In this document: piece by piece, positions 29,301 through 39,800 of the stretch | Position numbering within the stretch: the stretch's first letter is position 1 | Layout of the letters: each line of letters starts with the position of its first letter | Source: Xenorhabdus sp. IM139775 | GTDB taxonomy: Bacteria; Pseudomonadota; Gammaproteobacteria; Enterobacterales; Enterobacteriaceae | Assembly: GCF_028598745.1 (NCBI RefSeq) | Contig: NZ_JAQRFK010000018.1 | Span: 1-56,464, forward strand | Length of the DNA stretch: 56,464 nt | Direction: 5' to 3' | Translations under genes and position numbers: made by a program | Notes under the pieces: model-generated | What the model saw: the letters and a program-made list of their open reading frames with translations, nothing else | Database searches by the model: none | What the model was told of the DNA's origin: nothing

Positions 29301-30828
29301 CGGTATCATTAAAATCCGCCAATACCTGAGCGCGTTGCTGTGGTTGCAAGAGTGGCAAACTTTCCACCGGTTGCGCATCATCCTTCACCATTGCCGCCAG
29401 CAGGGTTTGCAGGTAACCGGCAATGCGTTCAACGCTGGCATGATCAAACAGGTCACTGGCATACTCCAGCCCGCCGACTAAGCCGGTTTCGCTGTCACTC
29501 AGGGAGAGGGACAGATCGAAATGCGAGCTGTTTTCGGCCAGATTGAGTTCGCTGATCGTGGTATCCGCTAAGGCGATACTTTGCTGGCCGGGGGTATTAT
29601 CCACCGACATCATCACCTGAAAAATCGGGCTATAACTGAGGCTGCGCGGGGGTTTGAGTGCCTCGACCAACTGCTCGAACGGTAAATCCTGATGGGCATA
29701 GGCTTTCAGCGCATGGTCTTTAATCCTGGCCAGCAGCGTGCTGACTGTTGGATTGTCATCCAATGGTATGCGCAGTGCCAGCGTGTTGACAAAGAACCCA
29801 ATCAGCGGCTCTAACTCGCTGTGTTGCCGGTTAGCCACCGGTGTGCCTATCACCAGATCTTGCTGTCCGCTCAGGCGGGAAAGTAAAATCGCCCATCCCG
29901 CCAGCAGGGTCATAAACAGCGTGGTTCCGTGGCGCTGGCTCAGGTTGCTTAATCCGGCACTTAATGCCGGTGACAGGGCGATATCGACAGATCCTCCGGC
30001 ATAACTCTGTTTCTCCGGGCGTGGCCGATCCGTCGGCAGTTCCAGCAACGCGGGGGCACTTTGCAGTGCGTCCCGCCAGAAACTGATCTGCTTTTCCAGT
30101 CGCTCACCCTGTAACCACTGCCTTTGCCAAAGGGCATAGTCCGCATATTGCAGGGTCAAGGCGGGCAGGGGATCATCCTGTCCTTGGCTGAACGCATGAT
30201 AAAGCGTGGAAAGTTCGTGCATCAGGATGTTGAGTGACCAGCCATCGGAAATAATATGATGCTGAGTGAGCAAGAGGATATGCTCATCTTCCGCCAATCG
30301 CAGCAGACAGCCCCGGATTAAGGGGCCTCGGGCAAAATCAAAGGGCTGGTGGGTTTCCCGCCGGATCGTTTCTTCGATGATGGTGAATTGCGCTTGTGCA
30401 GGTAACGGGCTGAGATCGGCCACGGTCAGGGAGAAACCGCGTTCTGGCTCGCCAATCACTTGCAGCGCCTGTCCTGCGACCACCTTGATAGTGGTGCGCA
30501 GAATTTCATGACGGGCGACAATTCTGTCCAGTGCGGCTTGCAGGGCAGTTAAATTCAGGTCGCCTTGCAGGCGCAGGCCACCCGGAATGTGATAGGCCGT
30601 TTGTGCAGCCGGATCTAATTGCGCCAGAAACCATAAGCGTTGCTGTGCCCAAGACAGCGGGAGCGTTTGCTGGTCAGCGCTTCTCGGTACAATTTGCCTT
30701 TTTTCCCTGCCCTGCCCCTTGTCGCTGGTCTGACTCTGTTTGATGCGCTCGTTAAGTTTTTTCTGGAGTACCGCTTGTCTTAATTCAAGTAGGCTCTGTT
30801 TTTTTAGGTTTAGTTCGTTGTTACTCAT
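23302..30828 (-). CDS. paxC: NRPS, two modules plus thioesterase (PaxC-like)
   Basis: This 2508-residue terminal megasynthase has the order N-terminal basic docking helix (1-50), C (LCL type, HHIISDGWS near 215), A (TSGSTG near 676), T (LGGHSL near 1074), dual C/E (IYPLGPLQEGILFHHLL near 1170; active motif HHHLVCDH near 1311), A (near 1783), T (near 2181), thioesterase (GGHSFGG near 2316). Both A domains read DTSDIGSVIK at the specificity positions, pointing to the same basic amino acid, lysine the best guess. The dual C/E domain should epimerise the residue loaded by this protein's first module. The thioesterase releases the chain, probably by cyclisation. The start overlaps the previous NRPS stop by 8 bp (ATGAGTAA), so the two are coupled. 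The Pax name is from recalled architecture, not a search. Confidence 0.8.
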   Translation of the reverse strand: MSNNELNLKKQSLLELRQAVLQKKLNERIKQSQTSDKGQGREKRQIVPRSADQQTLPLSWAQQRLWFLAQLDPAAQTAYHIPGGLRLQGDLNLTALQAALDRIVARHEILRTTIKVVAGQALQVIGEPERGFSLTVADLSPLPAQAQFTIIEETIRRETHQPFDFARGPLIRGCLLRLAEDEHILLLTQHHIISDGWSLNILMHELSTLYHAFSQGQDDPLPALTLQYADYALWQRQWLQGERLEKQISFWRDALQSAPALLELPTDRPRPEKQSYAGGSVDIALSPALSAGLSNLSQRHGTTLFMTLLAGWAILLSRLSGQQDLVIGTPVANRQHSELEPLIGFFVNTLALRIPLDDNPTVSTLLARIKDHALKAYAHQDLPFEQLVEALKPPRSLSYSPIFQVMMSVDNTPGQQSIALADTTISELNLAENSSHFDLSLSLSDSETGLVGGLEYASDLFDHASVERIAGYLQTLLAAMVKDDAQPVESLPLLQPQQRAQVLADFNDTACPLPPALLIHQLFEQQAEQTPDATALAFGDSQLSYAELNGHANQLAHHLIASGVRPDDLIAICAERSPVLIIGLYAILKAGAGYVPLDPEYPAERLAYQLSDSKPVLLLTQQHLQGLLPTQDIPVWLLDDESHQNQVAKQPVHNPDARQMGLKPHHLAYVIYTSGSTGQPKGVMLEHRNGVNFIHAQRQTSEPQLGDRILQFATIAFDTSVSDIFPTLASGATLVLRPPHIRIPDMTFVTFLREQKITIMDMPTAFWHHWVQEMTAGRSGFSPYLHTIIVGGEKAEHRHLISWLSRPETQSCRWINSYGPTETTVIATTLTVDVDNRQVPYPHDTIPIGRPLPNTRIYILDTQGQPVPIGVDGEIHIAGAGVARGYLNRPDLTAEKFVADPFSEHADANMYKTGDLGRWLPNGMIEYLGRNDFQVKIRGFRIELGEIEAQLAACEGVSDAVVIAREAESGDKRLVAYVVPATGITLKPADLRQQLSTRLMEHMLPGAFVMLDALPMSANGKLDRKALPAPDRSAIVSREYEAPQGETEQTLAAVWQSMLNLEQVGRQDNFFELGGHSLLVVSLIEQLRQQGLSLEVSAVFSAPTLAAMSTRLGQDRDQATDALTIPPNLIREDSRIITPDMLPLMTLTQPQIDQIVARVPGGVANIQDIYPLGPLQEGILFHHLLAETGDTYLENILMNFDHRTRLDNFLQALQQVINRHDILRSAFHWHELPAPVQVVYRQAPLPITEVTLLTSEAPTGAGSAETQLRRLTDPDSIRLDITRAPLLAACIAKDPDADQWWLSLLHHHLVCDHLSLEMIFSEVQALLLGEADRLPTPLPYRNFIAQIRRVPTEVHQAYFRQLLGDVEEPTLPFGLLDVQGNPRDEHDQIVEDIFTLDNELAQQIRDCARQQGISSAVLFHVAWAQVLAQCCGRDDVVFGTVLLGRFQGGIGAAEVLGMFINTLPVRIKLQERSVKQAVQETYQRLSELLDHEQTPLAIAQRCSGVQASLPLFNSLLNFRHSPREDGHVAAIAWEGIHEIAGEERSNYPLSLDVDDFDDGFELTAQCSQTVDPVRINAYVNMALKGIVAALQHDPDQSMQAIDILPLAERTQLLEAFNDTAAEYPQEALIHQLFEQQAAQAPDATALVFGDSQLSYAELNRHANQLAHQLIASGVRPDDRIAICVDRSLAMIIGLYAILKAGAGYVPLDPEYPVERLAYQLSDSQPVLLLTQQHLQGLLPTQDIPVWLLDDESHQNQVAKQPVHNPDARQMGLKSHHLAYVIYTSGSTGQPKGVLLEHRNGVNFIHAQRQTSEPQLGDRILQFATVAFDTSVSDIFPTLAAGATLVLRPAHIRVPDKAFVGLLNEQKITIMDMPTAFWHHWVQEMMADRSGFGKYLRTVIVGGEKAELRHWQHWQSMPATQSCRWINSYGPTETTVIATTLKMDGKQSAEITDSLPIGYPLPNTRIYILDTFGKPVPLGVSGEIYIGGAGVARGYLNRPDLTAEKFVADPFSKQPDARMYKTGDLGRWLPNGMIEYLGRNDFQVKLRGFRIELGEIETRLVQCQGVQDAIVLVRETPPDDKRLVAYVQPQSGVTLIPGELRRQLAQHLAEYMLPSAFVTLDAFPLTANGKIDRQAFPAPDQSAIVVRDYEAPQGETETALAQIWQALLGLERVSRHDHFFELGGHSLLILKAGSLAVEKLGLPQNMMARLMTFTTIKDQASAIEDRDNPCVGAMVGLSRNLKATPLFFAPGAGGHVLYLRELATALDGVYSVWGMQSPELDGHSAPPQSLEAMAGMMIDSLKKVQPNGPYYLGGHSFGGWLAFEMARQLTQQGESIGLLAVVDSESPLGSLTPKIESEWPDSRWLAEFGNVLAALAGADENFTEEEFQSMTEEEQFAGLRLRLIEEALLPPQLEAKEIATYLSVFKAHSLATYQPQERYAGTLHLFLASDNQQYAEHDISAERIIEGWETQVTGKVIAETLSGDHITLMHEPFVRGLASAIAGVNQSDK

Positions 30829-33800
30829 TTAATTCACTATCTCCATGTAATAGGGCGCGCAGCTCATCTTCAGACAAGTTCTCCAATTCTTTTTGCAGCG
30901 ATTCGAGATCGTCTTGGGCGAAAAAGGTTTCAATCTGTCTTGATGCGATAAGTTCAGCGAGTTCAGAAAGTGCCGGATGGGCAAAGATGTCTTGGATGGA
31001 GACTTCAAGCTGGAATTCATCACGCAGCCTTGCCATGAGCTGAATGATGGATAAGGAATTGCCACCTAAATCAAAAAAGCTGTCGTGACGGCCTATTTGT
31101 GCTAACCCCAGTAAATTCTGTAGGATGGCGGCAATCTGCTGTTCGATTTCACCTTGGGGGGCGGCGTATTCGCGGCCGGCAATGGCGGTGCGATCCGGTG
31201 CCGGCAATGCCTTGCGATCCAGTTTGCCACTGCCGCTCAGCGGGAAAGCCTCCAGCATAACAAACGCGTTCGGCACCATATAGCCCGCCAGACGGGTACT
31301 CAGTTGCTCACGCAGGCGATTGGCATCGGGCGTAAAGCCGGATTGCGGGATGACATAGGCCACCAGCCGCTTGTCACCGCTTTCTGCTTCACGGGCGATC
31401 ACCACCGCATCGCTGACACCTTCGCAGGCCACCAGTTGCGCCTCAATTTCCCCCATCTCAATGCGGAACCCGCGGATCTTGACCTGAAAATCATTGCGCC
31501 CCAGATATTCAATCATGCCGCCGGGCAACCAACGCCCCAAGTCACCGGTTTTGTACATGCGCGCGTCAGCGTGTTCACTAAATGGGTCAGCCCCAAATTT
31601 CTCGGCGGTTAAATCAGGGCGGTTGAGGTAACCACGGGCAACACCGGCACCGGCAATATGGATTTCGCCGCTGACACCAAGCGGAACCGGTTGTCCGAGC
31701 GTATCCAGAATATAAATGCGCGTATTCGGCAGCGGGCGGCCAATCGGAATATGGTCATGGGGATAAGTCACTTGCCGGTTATCCACATCCACGGTCAGGG
31801 TGGTGGCAATCACGGTGGTTTCCGTCGGGCCATAAGAGTTAATCCAGCGGCAGGACTGGGTTTCTTGGCTGGACAGCCAGCTTATCAGGTGACGATATTC
31901 GGCTTTTTCACCGCCCACAATAATCGTGTGCAGATAGGGGCTGAATCCACTGCGACCGGCCGTCATCTCCTGTACCCAGTGATGCCAGAAAGCGGTGGGC
32001 ATATCCATGATGGTGATCTTTTGCTCGCGCAAGAAGTCAACAAATGTGGCATCCGGCACCCGGATATGAGGCGGACGCAGAACCAGCGTCGCTCCCGCTG
32101 CCAGCGTCGGGAAAATATCCGAGACTGAGGTATCAAACGCGATAGTGGCAAATTGCAGAATGCGATCGCCTGATTGTGGCTCGCTGGTCTGGCGCTGGGC
32201 ATGGATAAAATTCACCACATTGCGGTGTTCCAGCATCACGCCCTTGGGTTGTCCGGTGGAACCGGAGGTATAAATAATATAGGCCAGATGGTGTGGCTTA
32301 AGCCCCATTTGGTGGGCATCGGGATTATCAGTCGGCTGTTTCGCCACCTGATTGCGGTGCGAGTCAGCATCCAGACACCAGACAGGACTGTCTTGGATTG
32401 GCAGGCGTTCTTGCAAATGTTGCTGCGTCAGCAATAACACCGGCTTGCTGTCCGACAATTGATAAGCCAGTCGTTCAGCCGGGTATTCCGGATCGAGGGG
32501 AACGTAACCCGCACCCGCTTTCAGGATGCCGTACAGGCCGATGATCATCTCCGGACTGCGCTCGACACAAATCGCCACGCGATCGTCAGGACGCACGCCG
32601 GCCGCAATGAGTTGGTGAGCCAGTTGGTTGGCATGGCGGTTCAGTTCCGCATAACTTAATTGCCTGTCACCACATACCAGCGCAGTGGCAGCCGGTGCCT
32701 GCGCTGCCTGCTGTTCGAACAGTTGGTGAATTAACCCCTGCTGCGGATATCCGGCGGCGGTATCGTTGAATGTCGCCAGTAATTGCGTGCGCTCTACCGG
32801 CGACAGAATATCGAGCGAGGCAATCTGTTGCTCTGGTGCGTGTTGCAAAGCCGCGATAATCCCTTCCAGTGCCGTATTCATATAGGCGTTGATGCGGGCG
32901 GGATTAATCTGTTGGTGACATTGCGCGGTCAGCGCAAATCCATCATCAAAATCATCCACATCCAGCGACAGCGGGTAGTTACTGCGTTCTTCGCCGCTGA
33001 GTACCTGAACGCCTTCCCAAGCCAACGATGCCGACGGAGACGCATAACGTGGGCTGTGGCGGAAGTTCAGCAGGCTGTTAAACAGCGGTAAGGGAGCTTG
33101 GATACCGCTGCAACGCTGGGCCACCGCCAGTGATGCCTGCTCGTGATCAAGTAATTCACTGAGCCGCTGGTGAGTTTCCTGTACACTTTCCTTAACGGTA
33201 CGCGCCTGTAGCTGAATGCGGACAGGCAGGGTATTGATAAACATCCCGAGCACTTCGGAAGCGCCGACGCCGCCCTGTAAGCGCCCTGACAAAACCGTAC
33301 CAAACACCACATCATCCCGTCCGCTGCATCGTGCCAGTACCTGCGCCCAAGCGACATGGAACAGGACTGCCGCACTGATGCCCGATTGACGGGCGCAATC
33401 ACGCAGGTGATAAGCGAGTTCGCTATCCAGTGTCAGGGTATCTCCTGCGATTTTATTCAGTCCGTTTTTATTAAGATCACCGCCTTGCACCTCCAATAAG
33501 CCAAAGGGCAGGGTCGGTTCTTCCACATCCCCAAGCTGTTCACGGAAATAGGCTTGATGCACTTCCGGCGGGACGCTGCGGGTTTGGGCGATAAAGTTAC
33601 GGTAAGGCAGGGGCACCGGCAGGGTGTCGTTTTCTCCCAAGACCAGCGCCTTAATTTCATTGAAGATCATCCCCAATGAAATATGGTCACACACTAAATG
33701 GTGGTGCAGCAGGGAGAGCAGCCATTGTCCGGAATCAGGATCTCGGGCAATATGTGCCGCCAGAAGCGGCGCTTTGCTGATATCCATCCGTACCGTGCGG

Positions 33801-36800
33801 GGATCAGTGAGGCGGCGTAACTGCGCCTCTGCGTGTTCTTCCCCTGACCATGTGATTTCAGGCAATGTGATTTCAACCACCGGCAGCAGGGCGCGACGAT
33901 AAACGACCTGCACAGGCTCCGGCAGTTCTTGCCAGTGCACAGCGCTGCGCAGAATATCATGCCGGTCAATCACGCGTTGCAGCACCTGCAAGAAAGTGTC
34001 TAAACGTGTCCGGCTGTCAAACGCCATAAGCTGATTGTCCAGATAGAGATCACCTTCGGTATCCAGCAGATGGTGGAACAGGATGCCGGCCTGCAATGGC
34101 CCCAGCGGATAGATATCCTGAATATTGGTGACCCCGTCAGGAACAAGGCTGACCATCTGGTCGATCTGGTTTTGGGTCAATGCCACCAGCGGCAGCATAT
34201 CCGGCGTAATAGCCCGGCTGTCTTGGCGGATCAGGTTCGGTGGCACCGCCAGCTTGCCGGCACCTTGAGCCGTATCTTGATTTAAACGCGCGCTCATGGC
34301 GGCCAGTGTCGGTGCAGAGAACACCGTGCTGACGTCAAGAAAGAGATCGTGCCGGCGCAATGCTTCGATCAGATTGACCACCAGTAATGAGTGTCCACCC
34401 AGCTCGAAGAAGTTATCGTGGCGCCCCACATGTTCCAATCCCAGCAGGGATTGCCAGATCGTCGCCATTTTTTGCTCCGTTTCGCCTTGGGGGGCGGCAT
34501 ATTCACGGCTGACCATCGCAGACTGATCCGGTGGCGGCAGGGCGTTGCGATCCAGTTTGCCGTTGGCGGACAGCGGAAAAGCCGCCAGCATGACAAACGC
34601 ACTCGGCAGCATATGTTCCATCAGCGTGGCGCTCAGTTGTTCACGCAGATGAGCAGGGTTGAGTGTGACACCGGATTGTGGGATCAGATAAGCCACCAGC
34701 CGCTTGTCACCCAGACTGTCTTCACGGGTTTCTTCACGGGCGATAACGACGGCATCACTGACGCCCTCACAGGCCGCCAACTGGCTTTCAATTTCACCCA
34801 ATTCAACGCGGAAGCCGCGGATCTTGACCTGAAAATCGTTGCGTCCCAGATATTCAATGGTGCCATCGGGTAGCCAGCGGCCTAAGTCACCGGTTTTGTA
34901 CATGCGCGCATCGGGTTGTGGGCTGAACGGATCGGCCACAAATTTCTCGGCGGTGAGATCAGCGCGGTGCAGGTAACCACGGGCAACGCCGGCACCGCCA
35001 ATATGGATTTCGCCACTGACGCCAATCGGTACCGGTTGCCCGAGTGTATCGAGAATATAAATACGGGTATTCGGCAGCGGATAACCAATCGGGATAACAT
35101 TTTCGCGCGGCAGCGGGTTTTTGTTGTCCACGGTCAGCGTGGTGGCAATCACGGTGGTTTCCGTCGGGCCATAAGAGTTAATCCAGCGGCAGGACTGGGT
35201 TTCCGGGCTGGACAGCCAGCTTATCAGATGGCGATACTCGGCTTTGTCACCGCCCACAATCAGGGTATGCAGATAGGGGCTGAAACCACTGCGACCGGCC
35301 ATCATCTCCTGCACCCAGTGATGCCAGAACGCCGTCGGCATATCCATGATGGTGATCTTCTGTTCACGCAGGAAGGTGACAAACGTCATATCGGGTATGC
35401 GGATATGGGGCGGACGCAGAACCAGTGTCGCACCGGATGCCAGCGTCGGGAAAATATCCGATACCGAGGTATCAAACGCGACCGTGGCAAATTGCAGAAT
35501 GCGATCGCCTGATTGTGGCTCGCTGGTCTGGCGCTGGGCATGGATAAAATTCACAACATTGCGATGCTCCAGCATCACGCCCTTGGGTTGTCCGGTAGAA
35601 CCGGAGGTGTAGATGATATAGGCCAGATGGTGTGGCTTAAGTCCCATTTGGCGGGCATCAGGATTATGGCTGGGCTGTTTGGCGACAAGACTTCGCTGGG
35701 CTTCATCGTCCAACAACCAGACAGGCACATCCTGCTTTGCTAAACGCGACTGTAGGTGACGCTGGGTCAACAACCCAGCGGGCTGGCTGTCTGACAACTG
35801 ATAGGCCAGACGTTCAGCAGGATATTCCGGATCGAGGGGAATATAACCCGCCCCCGCTTTGAGGATCGCGTACATGCCGATAATCATTTCCAGACTGCGG
35901 TCGGCACAGAGCGCGATGCGGTCATCGGGACGCACGCCGGCGGCCATCAGGTAATGCGCCAGTTGGTTGGCATGGCGGTTCAGTTCGGCATAACTCAGTT
36001 GGCTATCGCCAGACACTAAGGCAGTGGCATCAGGCGTCTGTTCCACTTGTTGCTCGAACAATTGGTGGATCAGCCGATCTTGCGGATAGGCCAGAGCCGT
36101 ATCGTTGAAAGCCACCAATAGCTGGTTGCGTTGTTGCGGTTGCAGCAGCGGTAATGCCTGCACGCGCCGGGAATCATCTGCCACCATCGCGGCCAGCAGG
36201 GTTTGCAGGTAGCCGGCAAGCCGTTCAATGCTGGTACGGTCAAACAGATCACTGGCATATTCCAATTCACCGACTAAACCCGTCTCAGTCTCGTTGATGG
36301 AAAGCGACAGATCGAAATGGGTGCTCTGGCGGGCTAATGGCAGCTCATCCAGCACTAAACCGGATAACTCAAGGGATTGCTGGATCGGGGTGTTATCCAG
36401 CGCGAGCATAACCTGAAAAATCGGGCTATGGCTCAGGCTACGAGGCGGTTGCAATGCTTCGACCAGTTGCTCAAAGGGCAGGTCTTGATGGACATAAGCC
36501 GCCAGGGCATGGGCTTTGACGTGTGCCAATAGCGAGCTAACCGTGGGGTTATCTTCCAGTTTTACCCTGAGCGCCAGGGTATTGGCGAAGAAACCGATCA
36601 GCGGTTCTAATTCGCTGTGCTGCCGGTTAGCGACCGGCGTGCCAATCACAATATCGTGTTGACCACTGGTGCGGGCGAGCAGGATTGACCATGCTGCCAG
36701 CAGTGTCATGAATAAGGTGACGCCGTGGCGCTGGCTCAACGCTTTTATGCCATCACTTAATTCAGGCGAAAGTACCAAGGCCACCTGATCCCCGTGGTAA

Positions 36801-39800
36801 CGCTGAACCGCAGGGCGTGCCCTGTCTGTCGGCAGTTCCAGTAACGCAGGGGCACCTTGCAGTGTTTCCCGCCAGAAACTGACTTGTTTTTCCAACACGT
36901 CGCCTTGCAGCCACTGTCGCTGCCAGAGGGCATAATCCGCATATTGCACCGGCAGTGCCGGCAGCGGATCGTCTTGCCCCTGAGTGAAAGCCCGGTAGAG
37001 GGTGGTCAACTCGTGTATCAGGATATTCAGCGACCAGCCGTCCGAAACCATGTGGTGTTGGGTGAACAGCAGGACATGTTCATTATCGGTGAGTTTCAGC
37101 AGTTGGCCGCGAATTAATGGCTCAAGGGCAAAATCAAACGGATGGTGTGTTTCAAACCGGGCAGCTTCATCGATGGCCGCCTGTTTTGCTGCCTCGGTTA
37201 ACGGGCTGAGATCGTTAAAGGTTAAATTGAAACCCCAATCCGCCCCGGCAATCACTTGTTGCGCGATACCATCTGCCATTTTAATCGTGGTGCGCAGAAT
37301 TTCATGGCGTGCAACGATCCTGTCCAGCGTCGCGTGCAGCGCATTCCGATTTAGCTGACCTTGCAGGCGCAATCCGCCGGAGAGGTGATAGGCCGTCTGG
37401 GCGGCAGAATCTAACTGAGCCAAGAACCACAGTCGTTGTTGCGCCCAAGAGAGTGGCAGCACCTGTTGCCGGTCGGCGGGTAAGATCACCGGCTGAGCGG
37501 GTGGGGAGGAGCAATGCTGTGCGGGTTGGCGGGCGGTACTCAGTAATTGCGCCAAATCTGACAAAATGGGATGCGTGAACAGATCCTGTAAGTCGATATT
37601 GATGTTAGAAACTTCGGTGTTGGAAACTTCGGTGTTATTAACTTCAGTGTTAAAAACCTGACGCAGGCGGGCAGCCATTTGCACCGTCAGCAACGAGTGC
37701 CCTCCCAACTCAAAGAAATTGTCATGGCGCCCAACGTGTTCCAGCCCCAGCAGGGATTGCCAGACGGCCGCCAGTTTCTGCTCAATTTCCCCTTGCGGGG
37801 CTTCATACTCGCGGCTGGCAATCGCAGACCGATCCGGTGCCGGCAGGGCTTTGCGATCTAACTTACCACTGCCGGTCAGCGGGAAAGCCTCCAGTATGAC
37901 AAAGGCACTGGGGATCATGTGCTCCATCAGATGGATGCTCAACTGTTCACGCAGATCGGAAGGAGTGAGCGTAACATCCGGTTGGGGCAGCAAGTAGGCC
38001 ACCAGACGTTTGTCACCTACTGTGTTTTCACGAGCTGTGTTTTCACGAGCTGTGTTTTCACGAGCTGTGTCTTCACGAGCGATAACCACCACATCTTTAA
38101 CGCCGTCGCAAGCGGCTAACTGCGCTTCGATTTCGCCCAATTCAATCCGGAAGCCGCGGATTTTGACCTGAAAGTCATTGCGTCCTGAATATTCAATCTT
38201 CCCGTCTGGCAGCCAGCGCCCCAGATCGCCGCTTTTATACAGGCGGGCGTCGGGATCTGTGCTGAACGGGTCGGGGACGAAACGCTCTGCGGTGAGTTCC
38301 GGTCGGTTCAAATAACCACGGGCGACACCGGCACCGCCAATACATATCTCTCCGTTGACACCGACAGGAACCGGCTGACCAAGCGGATCGAGAATATAAA
38401 TACGGGTATTGGCATTGGGGCGGCCAATGGGAATGCTGTTTACCTGCTCGTCAGAAGCCCCCCCATTCAGGATCAATGACGTTACGATAACCGTGGTTTC
38501 CGTTGGGCCATAGGTGTTGATCCAGCGGCAGGTGTGCGTTTCGGGGAATGATTGCCAATCCGCTAAATAGCGGTATTCCGCTTTCTCACCCCCGACAATC
38601 ACCGTATGCAGGTCAGGACTAAAACCGGTGCGCCCGGCTTTCATCTCCTGTACCCATTGGTGCCAGAATGCCGTCGGCACATCCATGATGGTGATTTTCT
38701 GCTGCTGTAAAAAATCAATAAATTCGCTATCCGGCACGCGGATATGGGCAGGACGCAGGACTAAAGTCGCACCCGCGGCCAGTGTCGGGAAAATATCAGA
38801 CACGGAGGTGTCAAATGCCATGGTCGCAAATTGCAGAATGCGATCCCCCGGCCGAGGTTGGCTGATTTGATGTTGGGCGTGGATAAAATTGACGACATTG
38901 CGATGTTCCAGCATCACGCCTTTAGGTAATCCGGTCGAACCGGAGGTGTAGATGATATAGGCCAGATGATGGGGCAAAAGCCCTGATTGGCTGGCATCAG
39001 GATTGTGTGTCGGCTGTTGTGCCACTGTCTTGCGGTGGGTTTCCCCGTCCAGCCACCAGACCGGCACCCCCGTCTGCGGCAAACTCGCCTGTAAATGTTG
39101 TTGGGTCAGCAATAACACCGGCGTGCTGTCTGACAACTGATAAGCCAGCCGTTCGGCCGGATATTCGGGATCGAAGGGAACGTAGCCCGCGCCGGCTTTG
39201 AGGATCGCCAACATACCGATGATCATCTCCGGGCTGCGTTCGACACACAGCGCCACCCGAACGTCCGGGCGTATGCCAAAGGCTATCAGGCGGTGTGCCA
39301 GTTGGTTGGCGCGCTGGTTTAATTCGGCATAACGCAGTTGGGTATCCTGATACACCAAGGCAATGGCATCAGGCATCAATGCTGCCTGTTGCTCAAACAG
39401 TTGGTGGATCAACGTATCCGGCGGATAGCGGAGGGTAGTATTGTTAAAATCCACCACCACTTGTTTACGCTGTTCTGGCGTCAGCAGCGGCAGTTCCGTC
39501 ACCCGTTGGCTATCGTCTGCCACCATCGCTGTCAGCACCCTGTTTAACTGGCTGACCAGACGTTCAACCGTTGCGTGGTCGAACAGATCACGGGCATATT
39601 CCAGATCACCCACTAAACCGTTTTCCGCCTCATCCAGTGTGAGTGTCAGGTCAAAATAAGCGCTGTTCCTGATTAATGGCCGCTCATCCAGTACTAATCC
39701 CGGCAGGTCGAAATGCCGTGATCCCGGCGTATTATTGGTGGCCAGCATGACCTGAAAAATCGGGCTATGGCTCAGGCTGCGCGGAGGTTGCAGAATTTCG

